Both the position numbers and the translations under genes were made by a program. Of a stretch of 64,000 nucleotides of DNA, positions 25,106 to 38,400 are shown in pieces (the first letter of the stretch is position 1; every line of letters begins with the position of its first letter). Source of the stretch: Ptiloglossa arizonensis (lineage: Eukaryota > Arthropoda > Insecta > Hymenoptera > Colletidae); contig NW_027479520.1 in the NCBI RefSeq assembly GCF_051014685.1, positions 1-64,000 of the forward strand. The letters are read 5' to 3'. Under the pieces are notes generated by a model. That model was given only the letters and a program-made list of their open reading frames with translations, searched no databases and had not been told where the DNA came from.

Positions 25106-25990
25106 TGATACTCGAAAACAATAACTACTATTGCCTAGGGCAAAAATACACATACCGTTGTAATCGGGCGAGTTTCTGCTTTCAGATGCAGCAGGAATTT
25201 CTCGAGTTCATCACTCCGTTCGCGAGATATGGGGTTTTGAAGTTAAGGAATGTTTGAGAAAGCATCAAAATTTTCGCAAGTCTGATACTCGAAACCAATA
25301 ACTACTAATTCCTAGGGCAAACATACACATACCGTTGTAATCGGGCTAGTTTCTACTTTCAGATGCAACAGGAATTTCTCGAGTTCGTCAATCCGTTCGC
25401 GAGATATGGGAGTTTGAAACTAAGGAATGGTTGAGTAGCCATCAAAATTTTCGCAAGTCTGATACTCGAAACCAGTAACTACTATGGCCTAGGGCAAAAA
25501 TACACATACCATTGTAATCGCGCGAGTTTCTGCTTTCAGATGCAACTGGAATTTCTCGAGTTCGTCAATCCGTTCGCGAGATATGGGAGTTTGAATTTAA
25601 GGAATGGTTGAGAAATCATCAAAATTTTCGCAAGTCTGATACTCGAAACCAATAACTACTATTGCCTAGGGAAAAAATACACATACCGTTGTAATCGGGC
25701 GAGATTCTACTTTCAGATGCAGCAGGAATTTCTCGAATTCGTCAATCCGTTCGCGAGATTTGGGGGTTTGAAGTTAAGGAGTGGTTGAGAAACTATCAAA
25801 ATTTTCGCTGGTCTGATACTCGAAACCAATAACTGGAATGGCCTAGGGGAATAGTACACATACCATTGTAATCGGACGAGTTTCTGCTTTCAGATGCAAC
25901 TGGAATTTCTATAGTTCGTCAATCCGTTCGCGAGGTATGGGAGTTTGAAGTTAAGGAATGGTTGAGAAACCATCAAAATTTTCGCAAGTC
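25106..25990. repeat. 885-bp 5-mer tandem duplication, copy 2
   Basis: Second copy. It has a few private changes against copy 1, for example CTAATTCCTAGGGCAAACAT at about 25306 against CTAATGCCTAGGGCAAAAAT, and GGGCTAGTTTCTAC near 25345 against GGGCGAGTTTCTAC. Both are reproduced in the second 20-kb copy near 45240-45275, so these changes are older than the 20-kb duplication. Confidence 0.9.
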
Positions 25991-28406
25991 TGATACTCGA
26001 AACCAATAACTGCTATGGCCTAGGGCAAAAATACAAATACCGTTGTAATCGGGCGAGATTATGCTTTCAGATGCAACTGGAATTTCTCGAGTTGGTAATC
26101 CGTTCGCGAGATATGGGAGTTTGAAGTTAAGGAATGGTTGAGAAATCATCAAAATTTGCGCAAGTCTGATACCCGAAACCAATAACTACTATTGCCTAGG
26201 GCAAAAATAGACATACCGTTGTAATCGGGCGACCTTCTACTTTCAGATGCAGCAGGAATTTCTCGAGTTCATGAATCCGTTCGCGAGATATGGAGGTTTG
26301 AAGTTAAGGAATGGTTGCGAAACCATCAAAATGTTCGCAAGTCCGATACTCGAAACCAATAACTACTCTTGTCTATGGCAAAAATACACATACCGTTGTA
26401 ATCGGGCGATTTTCTACTTTCAGATGCACCAGGATTTTCTCGAGTTCGTCAATCCGTTTGCGAGATATGGGAGTTTGAAGTTTATGAATGGTTGAGAAAT
26501 CATCAAAATTTGCGCTAGTCTGATACCCGAAACCAATAACAACTATTGCCTAGGGCAAAAATAGACATACCGTTGTAATCGGGCGAGCTTCTACTTTCAG
26601 ATGCAGCAGGAATTTCTCGAGTTCGTCAATCCGTTCGTGAGATATGGGAGTTTGAAGTTAAGGAATGGTTGAGAAACTATCAAAATTTTAGTAAGTTTGA
26701 TACTCGAAACCAATAACTGCTATGGCCTAGTGCAAAAATACACATACCATTGCAATCGGGCGAGTTTCTGCTCTCAGATGCAACTGGAATTTCTCGAGTC
26801 GTCAATCCGTTCACGAGATATGGGAGTTTGAAGTTAAGGAATTGTTGAGAAACCATCAAAATTTTCGCAAGTCTGATACTCGAAACCAATAACTACTATT
26901 GTCTATGGCAAAAATACACATACCGTTGTAATTGGCCGAGTTTCTGCTTTCAGATGCAGCTGGAATTTCTGGAGTTCGTGAAACCGTTCGCGAGATATGG
27001 GAGTTTGAAGTTAAGGAATGGTTGAGAAACCATCAAAATTTTCGCTGGTCTGATACTCGAAACCAATAACTGGAATGGCCTAGGGGAAAAGTACACATAC
27101 CACTGTAATAGGGCGAGGTTCTGCTCTCAGATGCCACTGGAATTTCTCTAGTTCGTCAATCCGTTCGCGAGATATGGGAGTTTGAAGTTAAGGAATGGTT
27201 GAGAAATCATCAAAATTTTCGCAAGTCAGATACCCGAAACCAATAACTACTATTGCCTAGGGGAAAAATACACATACCATTGTAATCGCGCGAGTTTCTG
27301 CTTTCAGATGCAACTGGAATTTCTCGAGTTCGTCAATCCGTTCGCGAGATATGGGAGTTTAAAGTTAAGGAATGCTTGAGAAACCATCAAAATTTTCGCA
27401 ATTCTGATACTCGAAACAAGTAACTGCTATGCCCTAGGGCAAAAATACAAATACCGCTGTAATCGGGCGAGATTATGCTTTCGGATGCAACTGGAATTTC
27501 TCGAGTTGGTCATCCGTTCGCGAGATATGGGAGTTCGAAGTTAAGGAATGGTTGAGAAACCATTAAAATTTTCGCTGGTCTGATACTTGAAACCAATAAC
27601 TGGAATGGCCTTGGGGAAAAGTACAAATACCATTGTAATCGGGCGAGATTATGCTTTCAGATGCAACTGGGGTTTCTCGAGTTGGTAATCCGTTCGCGAG
27701 ATATGGGAGTTTGTAGTTAAGGAATGGTAGAGAAACCATTAAAATTTTCGCTGGTCTGATACTTGAAACCAATAACTGGAATGGCCTAGGGGAAAAGTAC
27801 AAATACCATTGTAATCGGGCGAGATTATGCTTTCAGATGCAACTGGGGTTTCTCGAGTTGGTAATCCGTTCGCGAGATATGGGAGTTTGTAGTTAAGGAA
27901 TGGTAGAGACCATCAAAATTTTCGCAAGGCTGATACTCGAAACCAATAACTAGTATTGCCCAGGGCAAAAATACACAATCCGTTGCAATCGGGCGAGTTT
28001 CTGCTTTCAGATGCAACTGGAATTTCTCGAGTTCGACAATCCGTTCGCGAGATATGGGAGTTTGAAGTTAAGGAATGGTTGAGAAACCATCAAAATTTTC
28101 GCTGGTCTGATACTTGAAACCAATAACTGGAATGGCCTAGGGGAAAAGTACACATACCACTGTAATCGGGCGAGTTTCTGCTTTCAGATGCAACTGGAAT
28201 TTCTCTAGTTCGTCAATCCGTTCGCGAGGTATGGGGGTTTGAAGTTAAGGAATGGTTGAGAAACCATCAAAATTTTCGCAATTCTGATACTCGAAACCAA
28301 TAACTACTAAGGGCAAAAATACACATACCGTTGTAATCGGGCGAGTTTCTACTTTCAGATGCAACAGGAATTTCTCGAGTTCGTCAATCCGTTTGCGAGA
28401 TATGGG

Positions 28407-28754
28407 AGTTTGTAGTTAAGGAATGGTAGAGACCATCAAAATTTTCGCAAGGCTGATACTCGAAACCAATAACTAGTATTGCCCAGGGCAAAAATACAAA
28501 TACCGTTGTAATCGGACGAGATTATGCTTTCAGATGCAACTGGGGTTTCTCGAGTTGGTAATCCGTTCGCGAGATATGGGAGTTTGTAGTTAAGGAATGG
28601 TAGAGACCATCAAAATTTTCGCAAGGCTGATACTCGAAACCAATAACTAGTATTGCCCAGGGCAAAAATACAAATACCGTTGTAATCGGACGAGATTATG
28701 CTTTCAGATGCAACTGGAATTTCTCGAGTTGGTAATCCGTTCGCGAGATATGGG
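28407..28754. repeat. Adjacent near-identical 174-bp monomers
   Basis: Two neighbouring monomers share GTTTGTAGTTAAGG, ATGGTAGAGACCATC, CAAGGCTGATACTCG, AACTAGTATTGCCCAGGGC and AATCGGACGAGATTATGC. AGTTTGTAGT occurs at 28407 and 28581, 174 bp apart; 2 bp are lost in the GAGACC segment and 1 bp in TTGGTAATCC. They differ at GGGGTTTCTCG against GGAATTTCTCG. This is the smallest-scale and among the most recent duplications in the window. Confidence 0.8.
28597..28610. other. Shortened dyad that keeps pairing
   Basis: ATGGTAGAGACCAT is two bases shorter than the usual form but still has perfect 5-bp arms (ATGGT and ACCAT) around a 4-nt loop. It needs a substitution plus a 2-bp loss relative to ATGGTTGAGAAACCAT. 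The same form recurs in the related monomers near 20845, 27900, 28430, 29470, 31060, 32290 and their 20-kb twins. Confidence 0.7.
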
Positions 28755-30000
28755 AGTTTGGAGTTAAGGAATGGTTGAGAAATCATCAAAATTTTTGCAA
28801 GTCTGATACTCGAAACCAATAACTACTATTGCCTAGGGCAAAAATACACACACCGTTGTAATCGGGCGAGCTTCTACTTTCAGATGCAGCAGGAATTTGT
28901 CGAGTTCGTGATTCCGTTCGCGAGATATGGAGGTTTGAAGTTAAGGAATGGTTGCGAAACCATCAAAATTTTCGCAAGTCTGATACTCGAAACCAATAAC
29001 TACTAAGGGCAAAAATACACATACCGTTGTAATCGGGCGAGTTTCTACTTTCAGATGCAACAGGAATTTCTCGAGTTCGTCAATCCGTTTGCGAGATATG
29101 GGAGTTTGAAGTTAATGAATGGTTGAGAAATCATCAAAATTTGCGCGAGTCTGATAACCGAAACCAATAACTACTATTGCCTAGGGCAAAAATACAAATA
29201 CCGTTGTAATCGGGCGATCTTCTACCTTCAGATGCAACAGGAATTTCTCGAGTTCGTCAATCCGTTCGCGAGATATGGGAGTTTGAAGTTAAGGAATGGT
29301 TGAGAAACCATTAAAATTTTCGCTGGTCTGATACTTGAAACCAATAACTGGAATGGCCTAGGGGAAAAGTACAAATACCATTGTAATCGGGCGAGATTAT
29401 GCTTTCAGATGCAACTGGGGTTTCTCGAGTTGGTAATCCGTTCGCGAGATATGGGAGTTTGTAGTTAAGGAATGGTAGAGACCATCAAAATTTTCGCAAG
29501 GCTGATACTCGAAACCGACAACTAGTATTGCCCAGGGCAAAAATACACAATCCGTTGCAATCGGGCGAGTTTCTGCTATCAGATGCAACTGGAATTTCTC
29601 GAGTTCGACAATCCGTTCGCGAGATATGGGAGTTTGAAGTTAAGGAATGGTTGAGAAACCATCAAAATTTTCGCTGGTCTGATACTTGAAACCAATAACT
29701 GGAATGGCCTAGGGGAAAAGTACACATACCACTGTAATCGGTCGAGTTTCTGCTATCAGATGCAACTGGAATTTCTCGAGTTCGACAATCCGTTCGCGAG
29801 ATATGGGAGTTTGAAGTTAAGGAATGGTTGAGAAACCATCAAAATTTTCGCTGGTCTGATACTTGAAACCAATAACTGGAATGGCCTAGGGGAAAAGTAC
29901 ACATACCACTGTAATCGGGCGAGTTTCTGCTTTCAGATGCAACTGGAATTTCTCTAGTTCGTCAATCCGTTCGCGAGATATGGGAGTTTGAAGTTAAGGA

Positions 30001-32540
30001 ATTGTTGAGAAACCATCAAAATTTTCGCAAGTCTGATACTCGAAACCAATAACTACTATTGTCTATGGCAAAAATACACATACCGTTGTAATTGGCCGAG
30101 TTTCTGCTTTCAGATGCAGCTGGAATTTCTGGAGTTCGTGAAACCGTTCGCGAGATATGGGAGTTTGAAGTTAAGGAATGGTTGAGAAACCATCAAAATT
30201 TTCGCTGGTCTGATACTCGAAACCAATAACTGGAATGGCCTAGGGGAAAAGTACACATACCACTGTAATAGGGCGAGGTTCTGCTCTTAGATGCCACTGG
30301 AATTTCTCTAGTTCGTCAATCCGTTCGCGAGATATGGGAGTTTGAAGTTAAGGAATGGTTGAGAAATCATCAAAATTTTCGCAAGTCAGATACCCGAAAC
30401 CAATAACTACTATTGCCTAGGGGAAAAATACACATACCATTGTAATCGCGCGAGTTTCTGCTTTCAGATGCAACTGGAATTTCTCGAGTTCGTCAATCCG
30501 TTCGCGAGATATGGGAGTTTAAAGTTAAGGAATGCTTGAGAAACCATCAAAATTTTCGCAATTCTGATACTCGAAACGAATAACTGCTATGCCCTAGGGC
30601 AAAAATACAAATACCGCTGTAATCGGGCGAGATTATGCTTTCGGATGCAACTGGAATTTCTCGAGTTGGTCATCCGTTCGCGAGATATGGGAGTTCGAAG
30701 TTAAGGAATGGTTGAGAAACCATTAAAATTTTCGCTGGTCTGATACTTGAAACCAATAACTGGAATGGCCTTGGGGAAAAGTACAAATACCATTGTAATC
30801 GGGCGAGATTATGCTTTCAGATGCAACTGGGGTTTCTCGAGTTGGTAATCCGTTCGCGAGATATGGGAGTTTGTAGTTAAGGAATGGTAGAGAAACCATT
30901 AAAATTTTCGCTGGTCTGATACTTGAAACCAATAACTGGAATGGCCTAGGGGAAAAGTACAAATACCATTGTAATCGGGCGAGATTATGCTTTCAGATGC
31001 AACTGGGGTTTCTCGAGTTGGTAATCCGTTCGCGAGATATGGGAGTTTGTAGTGAAGGAATGGTAGAGACCATCAATATTTTCGCAAGGCTGATACTCGA
31101 AACCAATAACTAGTATTGCCCAGGGCAAAAATACACAATCCGTTGCAATCGGGCGAGTTTCTGCTTTCAGATGCAACTGGAATTTCTCGAGTTCGACAAT
31201 CCGTTCGCGAGATATGGGAGTTTGAAGTTAAGGAATGGTTGAGAAACCATCAAAATTTTCGCTGGTCTGATACTTGAAACCAATAACTGGAATGGCCTAG
31301 GGGAAAAGTACACATACCACTGTAATCGGGCGAGTTTCTGCTTTCAGATGCAACTGGAATTTCTCTAGTTCGTCAATCCGTTCGCGAGGTATGGGGGTTT
31401 GAAGTTAAGGAATGGTTGAGAAACAATCAAAATTTTCGCAATTCTGATACTCGAAACCAATAACTGCTATGGCCTAGGGCAAAAATACAAATACCGTTGT
31501 AATCGGACGAGATTATGCTTTCAGATGCAACTGGAATTTCTCGAGTTGGTAATCCGTTCGCGAGATATGGGAGTTTGGAGTTAAGGAATGGTTGAGAAAT
31601 CATCAAAATTTTTGCAAGTCTGATACTCGAAACCAATAACTACTATTGCCTAGGGCAAAAATACACACACCGTTGTAATCGGGCGAGCTTCTACTTTCAG
31701 ATGCAGCAGGAATTTGTCGAGTTCGTGATTCCGTTCGCGAGATATGGAGGTTTGAAGTTAAGGAATGGTTGCGAAACCATCAAAATTTTCGCAAGTCTGA
31801 TACTCGAAACCAATAACTACTAAGGGCAAAAATACACATACCGTTGTAATCGGGCGAGTTTCTACTTTCAGATGCAACAGGAATTTCTCGAGTTCGTCAA
31901 TCCGTTTGCGAGATATGGGAGTTTGAAGTTAATGAATGGTTGAGAAATCATCAAAATTTGCGCAAGTCTGATAACCGAAACCAATAACTACTATTGCCTA
32001 GGGCAAAAATACAAATACCGTTGTAATCGGGCGATCTTCTACCTTCAGATGCAACAGGAATTTCTCGAGTTCGTCAATCCGTTCGCGAGATATGGGAGTT
32101 TGAAGTTAAGGAATGGTTGAGAAACCATTAAAATTTTCGCTGGTCTGATACTTGAAACCAATAACTGGAATGGCCTAGGGGAAAAGTACAAATACCATTG
32201 TAATCGGGCGAGATTATGCTTTCAGATGCAACTGGGGTTTCTCGAGTTGGTAATCCGTTCGCGAGATATGGGAGTTTGTAGTTAAGGAATGGTAGAGACC
32301 ATCAAAATTTTCGCAAGGCTGATACTCGAAACCGACAACTAGTATTGCCCAGGGCAAAAATACACAATCCGTTGCAATCGGGCGAGTTTCTGCTATCAGA
32401 TGCAACTGGAATTTCTCGAGTTCGACAATCCGTTCGCGAGATATGGGAGTTTGAAGTTAAGGAATGGTTGAGAAACCATCAAAATTTTCGCTGGTCTGAT
32501 ACTTGAAACCAATAACTGGAATGGCCTAGGGGAAAAGTAC
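30001..32540. repeat. 3160-bp duplication, copy 2
   Basis: Second copy, shorter by about 343 bp than copy 1. Private differences include CTGCTCTTAGATGCC near 30292 against CTGCTCTCAGATGCC, and AGTGAAGGAATGG near 31052 against AGTTAAGGAATGG. The segment 31427-31636 recurs again at 32656-32865 (offset 1229, about seven monomers), showing a further internal duplication. Confidence 0.85.
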
Positions 32541-34457
32541 ACATACCACTGTAATCGGGCGAGTTTCTGCTTTCAGATGCAACTGGAATTTCTCTAGTTC
32601 GTCAATCCGTTCGCGAGATATGGGAGTTTGAAGTTAAGGAATGGTTGAGAAACCATCAAAATTTTCGCAATTCTGATACTCGAAACCAATAACTGCTATG
32701 TCCTAGGGCAAAAATACAAATACCGTTGTAATCGGACGAGATTATGCTTTCAGATGCAACTGGAATTTCTCGAGTTGGTAATCCGTTCGCGAGATATGGG
32801 AGTTTGGAGTTAAGGAATGGTTGAGAAATCATCAAAATTTTTGCAAGTCTGATACTCGAAACCAATAACTACTATTGCCTAGGGCAAAAATACACATACC
32901 GTTGTAATCGGGCGATCTTCTACCATCAGATGCAACAGGAATTTCTCGAGTTCGTCAATCCGTTCGCGAGATATGGGAGTTTGAAGTTAAGGAATGGTTG
33001 AGGAACCATCAAAATTTTCGCAAGTCTCATACTCGAAACCCATAACTGGAATGGCCTAGGGGAAAAGTACACACCCCATTGTAATCGGGCGAGTTTCTAC
33101 TTTCAGATGCAACAGGAATTTCCCGAGTTCGTCAATCCGTTCGCGAGATATGGTAGTTTGAAGTTAAGGAATGGCTGTGAAACCATCAAAATTTTCGCTG
33201 GTCTGCTACTCGAAACCAATAACTGCTATGGCCTAGGGCAAAAATACTCATACCATTGTAATCGGGCGAGTTTCTGCTTTCAGATGCAACAGGAATTTCT
33301 CGAGTTCATCAATCCGTTCGCGAGATATGGGGGTTTGAAGTTAAGGAATGGTTGAGAAACCATCAAAATTATCGCAAGTCTGATACTCGAAACCAATAAT
33401 TACTATTGTCTATGGCAAAAATACACATAATGTTGTAATTGGGCGAGTTTCTGCTTTCAGATGCAGCTGGAATTTCTGGAGTTCGTGACACCGTTCGCGA
33501 GATTTGGGAGTTTGAAGTTAAGGAATGGTTGAGAAATCATCAAAATTTTCGCAAGTCAGATACCCGAAACCAATAACTACTATTCCCTAGGGCAAAAATA
33601 CACATACCGTTGTAATCGGGCGAGCATCTACTTTCAGATGCAGCAGGAATTTCTCGAGTTCATCAATCCGTTCGCGAGATATGGGGGTTTGAAGTTAAGG
33701 AATGGTTGAGAAACCATCAAAATTTTGGTAAGTCTGATACTCAAAACCAATAACTACTAAGTCCTAGGGCACAAATACACACACCATTGTAATCGGGCGA
33801 GTTTCTACTTTCATATGCAAAAAGAATTTCTCGAATTCGTCAATCCGTTCGCGAGATATGGGAGTTTGAAGTTAAGGAATGGTTGAGAAGCCATTAAAAT
33901 TTTCGCAAGTCTGATACTCGGAACCAATAACTACTATTGCCTAGGGCAAAAATACACATACCGTTGTAATCAGGCGGGCTTCTACTTTCAGATGCAGCAG
34001 GAATTTCTCGAGTTCGTCAATCCGTTCGCGAGATTGGGGGTCTGAAATTAAGGAGTGGTTGAGAAACTATCAAAATTTTCGCTGGTCTGATACTCGAAAC
34101 CAATAACTGGAATGGCCTAGGGGAAAAGTACACATACCACTGTAATCGGGCGAGTTTCTGCTTTCAGATGCAACTGGAATTTCTCTAGTTCGTCAATCCG
34201 TTCGCGGGATATGGGAGTTTGAAGTTAAGGAATGGTTGAGAAACCATCAAAATTTTCGCAATTCTGATACTCGAAACCAATAACTGCTATGGCCTAGGGC
34301 AAAAATACAAATACCGTTGTAATCGGGCGAGATTATGCTCTCAGATGCCACTGGAATTTCTCTAGTTCGTCAATCCGTTCGCGAGATATGGGGGTTTGAA
34401 GTTAAGGAATGATTGAGAAACCATCAAAATTTTCGCAAGTCTGATACTCGAAACCAA

Positions 34458-34546
34458 TAACTGCTATGGCCTAGGGCAAAAATACTCATACCATTGTAAT
34501 CGGGCGAGTTTCTGCTTTCAGATGCAACAGGAATTTCTCGAGTTCA
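34458..34546. repeat. Conversion-like patch at the 20-kb junction
   Basis: On both sides of this stretch copy 2 matches copy 1 at offset 20104 (34341-34454 with 14237-14350, and from 34547 with 14443 on). Within it, copy 1 has AGAGCAAAAATACACATACC and GCCACTGGAATTTCTCTAG, whereas here there is TACTCATACCATTG and GCAACAGGAATTTCTCGAG. This patch is instead identical to the monomer near 33220-33310 (offset 1238 bp). A short replaced tract flanked by matching sequence is what gene conversion would leave; a double crossover looks the same. Confidence 0.65.
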
Positions 34547-35490
34547 TCAATCCGTTCGCGAGATATGGGGGTTTGAAGTTAAGGAATGGTTGAGAAACCA
34601 TCAAAATTTTCGCAAGTCTGATACTCGAAACGAATAACTGCTATGCCCTAGGGCAAAAATACAAATACCGCTGTAATCGGGCGAGATTATGCTATCAGAT
34701 GCAACTGGAATTTCTCGAGTTCGTCAATCCGTTCGCGAGATATTGGAGTTTGAATTTAAGGAATGGTTGAGAAATCATCAAAATTTTCGCAAGACTGATA
34801 CTCGAAACCAATAACTACTAATGCCTAGTGGAAAAATACACATACCATTGTAATCGCGCGAGTTTCTGCTTTCAGATGCAACTGGAATTTCTCGAGTTCG
34901 TCAATCCGTTCGCGAGATATGGGAGTTTGAAGTTAGGGAATGCTTGAGAAACCATCAAAATTTTCGCAATTCTGATACTCGAAACGAATAACTGCTATGC
35001 CCTAGGGCAAAAATACAAATACCGCTGTAATCGGGCGAGATTATGCTTTCAGATGCAACTGGAATTTCTCGAGTTGGTCATCCGTTCGCGAGATATGGGA
35101 GTTTGAAGTTAAGGAATGTTTGAGAAATCATCAAAATTTTCGCAAGCCTGATACCCGAAACCAATAACTACTATTGCCTAGGGCAAAAATACACATACCG
35201 TTGTAATCGGGCGAGCTTCTACTTTCAGATGCAGCAGGAATTTGTCGAGTTCGTCAATCCGTTCGCGAGATATGGAGGTTTGAAGTTAAGGAATGGTTGC
35301 GAAACCATCAAAATTTTCGCAAGTCTGATACTCGAAACCAATAACTACTAAGGGCAAAAATACACATACTGTTGTAATCGGGCGAGTTTCTACTTTCAGA
35401 TGCAACAGGAATTTCTCGAGTTCGTCAATCCGTTTGCGAGATATGGGAGTTTGAAGTTAATGAATGGTTGAGAAATCATCAAAATTTGCG

Positions 35491-38400
35491 CAAGTCTGAC
35501 ACCCGAAACCAATAACTACAAAGGCCTAGGGGAAAAATGCACACACCTTTGTAATCGGGCGAGTTTCCACATTCAGATGCAACAGGAATTTCTCGAGTTC
35601 GTCAATCCGTTCGCGAGATATGGGGGTTTGAAGTTAAGGAATGCTTGAGAAACCATCAAAATTTTCGCAAGTCTGATACTCGAAACCAGTAACTACAAAG
35701 GCCTAGGGGAAAAATGCACATACCCTTGTAATCGGGCGAGTTTCCACTTTGAGATGCAACAGGAATTTCTCGAGTTCGTCACTCCGTTCGCGAGATATGG
35801 GAGTTTGAAGTTAAGGAATGCTTGAGAAACCATCAAAATTTTCGAAAGTCTGATACTCGAAACCAATAACTACAAAGGCCTAGGGGAAAATGCAGATACC
35901 TTTGTAATCGGGCGAGTTTCCACTTTCAGATGCAACAGGAATTTCTCGAGTTCGTCATTCCGTTCGCGAGATATGTGAGTTTGAAGGTTAGGAATGCTTG
36001 AGAAACCATCAAAATTTTCGCTGGTCTGATACTCGAAACCAATAACTGGAATGACCTAGGGGAAATGTGCACACACCATTGTAATCGGGCGAGTTTCTGC
36101 TTTCAGATGCAACAGGAATTTCTCGATTTTGTCAATCCGTTCGTGAGATATGGGAGTTTGAAGTTAAGGATAGGTTGAGAAACCATCCAAATTTTCGCAA
36201 TTCTGATGCTAGAAACGAATAACTGGTATGGCCTAGGGGAAAAGTACACACACCACTCTAATCGGGCGAGTCTCTACTTTCAGATGCAACAGGAATTTCT
36301 CGAGTTCGTCAATCCGTTCGCGAGATATGGGAGTTTGAAGTTATCGAATGGTTGGGGTACCCTCAAAATTTTCGCAAGTCTGATACTCGAAACCAATAAC
36401 TTCTTAGGCCTAGGGGAAAAACACACATATCTTTGTAATCGGGCGAGTATCTAATATCAGATGCAACAGGAATTTCTCGAGTGCGTCATACCGTTCGCGA
36501 GATATGGGAGTTTGAAGTTAAGGAATGGTTGAGAATCCATCAAAATTTTCGCATGTCTGATACTCGAAACCAATAACTACAAAGGCATAGGGGAAAAATG
36601 CACATACCTTTTTAATCGGGCGAGTTTCCACTTTCAGATGCAACAGGAATTTCTGGAGTTCGTCAATCCGTTCGCGAGATATGGGAATTTTGAGGGTTAG
36701 GAATGCTTGAGAAACCATCAAAATTTTCGCTGGTCTGATACTCGAGACCAATAACTGGAATGACCTAGGGGAAAAGTGCACACACCATTGTAATCGGGCG
36801 AGTTTCTGCTTTCAGATGCATCAGGAATTTCTCGATTTTGTCAATCCGTTCGAGAGATATGGGAGTTTGAAGTTAAGGATAGGTTGAGAAACCATCACAA
36901 TTTTCGCAATTCTGATGCTAGAAACGAATAACTGGAATGGCCTACGGGAAAAGTACACACTCTATTCTAATCGGGCGAGTCTCTACTTTCAGATGCAACA
37001 GGAATTTCCCGAGTTCGTCAATCCGTTCGCGAGATAAGGGAGTTTGAAGTTAACGAATGGTTGGGAAACCCTCAAAATTTTCGCAAGTCTGATACTCGAA
37101 ACCAATAACTACTTAGGCCTAGGGGAAAAATACACATATTTTTGTAATCGAGCGAGTTTCTAATTTCAGATGCAACAGGAACTTCTCGAGTTCGTCAATC
37201 CGTTCGCGAGATATGGGAGTTTGAAGTTAAGGAATGCTTGAGAAACCATCAAAATTTTCGCTGGTCTGATACTCGAAACCAATAACTGGAATGACCTAGG
37301 GGAAAAGTGCACACACCGTTGTAATCGGGCGAGTTTCTGCTTTCAGATGCAACAGGAATTTCTCGATTTTGTCAATCCGTTCGTGAGATATGGGAGTTTG
37401 AAATTAAGGATAGGTTGAGAAACCATCACAATTTTCGCAATTCTGATACTCGAAACCAACAACAACAAAGGCTAGGGGAAAAATACACATACCGTTGTAA
37501 TCGGGCGAGTTTCCACTTTCAGATGCAAAAGGAATTTCTCGAGTTCGTCATTCCGTTCGCGAGATATGGGAGTTTGAAGTTAAGGAATGCTTGAGAAACC
37601 ATCAAAATTTTCGCAAGTCTGATACTCGAAACCAATAACTGGAATGGGCTAGGGGAAAAGTACACACACAATTGTAATCATGCGAGTTTCTAATTTCAGA
37701 TATAACAGGAATTTCTCGAGTACGTCATTCCGTTCGCGAGATATGGGAGTTTGAAGTTAAGGAATGCTTGAGAAACCATCAAAATTATCGCAAGTCTGAT
37801 ACTCGAAACCAATAACAACAAAGGCCTTGGGGAAAAATACACGCACCGTTGTAATCGGGCGAGTTTCTGCTTTCAGATGCAATAGGAAATTCTCGAGTTC
37901 GTCAATCCGTTCGCGAGATATGGAAGTTTGAAGTTAAGGAATGTTTGAGAAACCATCAAAATTTTCGCTTGTCTGATACTCGAAACCAATAACTGGAATG
38001 ACCTAGGGGAGAAGTGCACACACCTTTGTAATCGGGCGAGTTTCCACATTCAGATGCAACAGGAATTTCTCGAGTTCGTCAATCCGTTCGCGAGATAAGG
38101 GAGTTTGAAGTTAACGAATGGTTGGGAAACCCTCAAAATTTTCGAAAGTCTGATACTCGAAACGAATAACTACAAAGGCCTAGGGGAAAAATGCACACAC
38201 CTTTGTAATCGGGCGAGTTTCCACATTCACATGCAACAGGAATTTCTCGAGTTCGTCAATCCGTTCGCGAGATATGGGGGTTTGAAGTTAAGGAATGCTT
38301 GAGAAACCATCAAAATTTTCGCAAGTCTGATACTCGAAACCAGTAACTACAAAGGCCTAGGGGAAAAATGCACATACCTTTGTAATCGGGCGAGTTTCCA

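Larger units (their letters stand above)
26841..30000. repeat. 3160-bp duplication, copy 1
   Basis: ATTGTTGAGA at 26841 recurs at 30001; 27563 pairs with 30723 and 27825 with 30985, all at offset 3160. After about 28290 the offset becomes 2817 (28610 with 31427, 29397 with 32214), because copy 1 has about two extra monomers (28279-28620) containing the 171-bp short form and two adjacent near-identical 174-bp monomers. Confidence 0.88.
14237..34340. repeat. 20.1-kb tandem duplication, copy 1
   Basis: Copy 1 of a tandem duplication with period 20104 bp. Anchors in copy 1 and copy 2: 14237 with 34341, 14527 with 34631, 16102 with 36206, 16414 with 36518, then (offset 19927) 18420 with 38347, 21205 with 41132, 25973 with 45900, 30723 with 50650, 33107 with 53034. 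Differences I noticed: TTAACGC at about 17505 against TTTTCGC; CACAATTTTCG near 18739 against CACAAGTTTCG; GAGTTACTG near 19350 against GAGTTTCTG; CAATTAC against CAATAAC near 14353; and one missing monomer. The left edge is mosaic: 14237-14350 matches copy 2, about 14355-14442 does not, and the match resumes at 14443. Homology on the right ends at about 34206. Confidence 0.93.
19483..35490. repeat. Type B block 2
   Basis: About 90 type B monomers with nested duplications: the 2.47 kb tandem pair (20234-24985), the 885-bp 5-mer pair (24221-25990) and the 3160-bp pair (26841-32540). The boundary between the two 20.1 kb copies at about 34341 lies inside it, so its last part belongs to copy 2. 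Confidence 0.85.
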
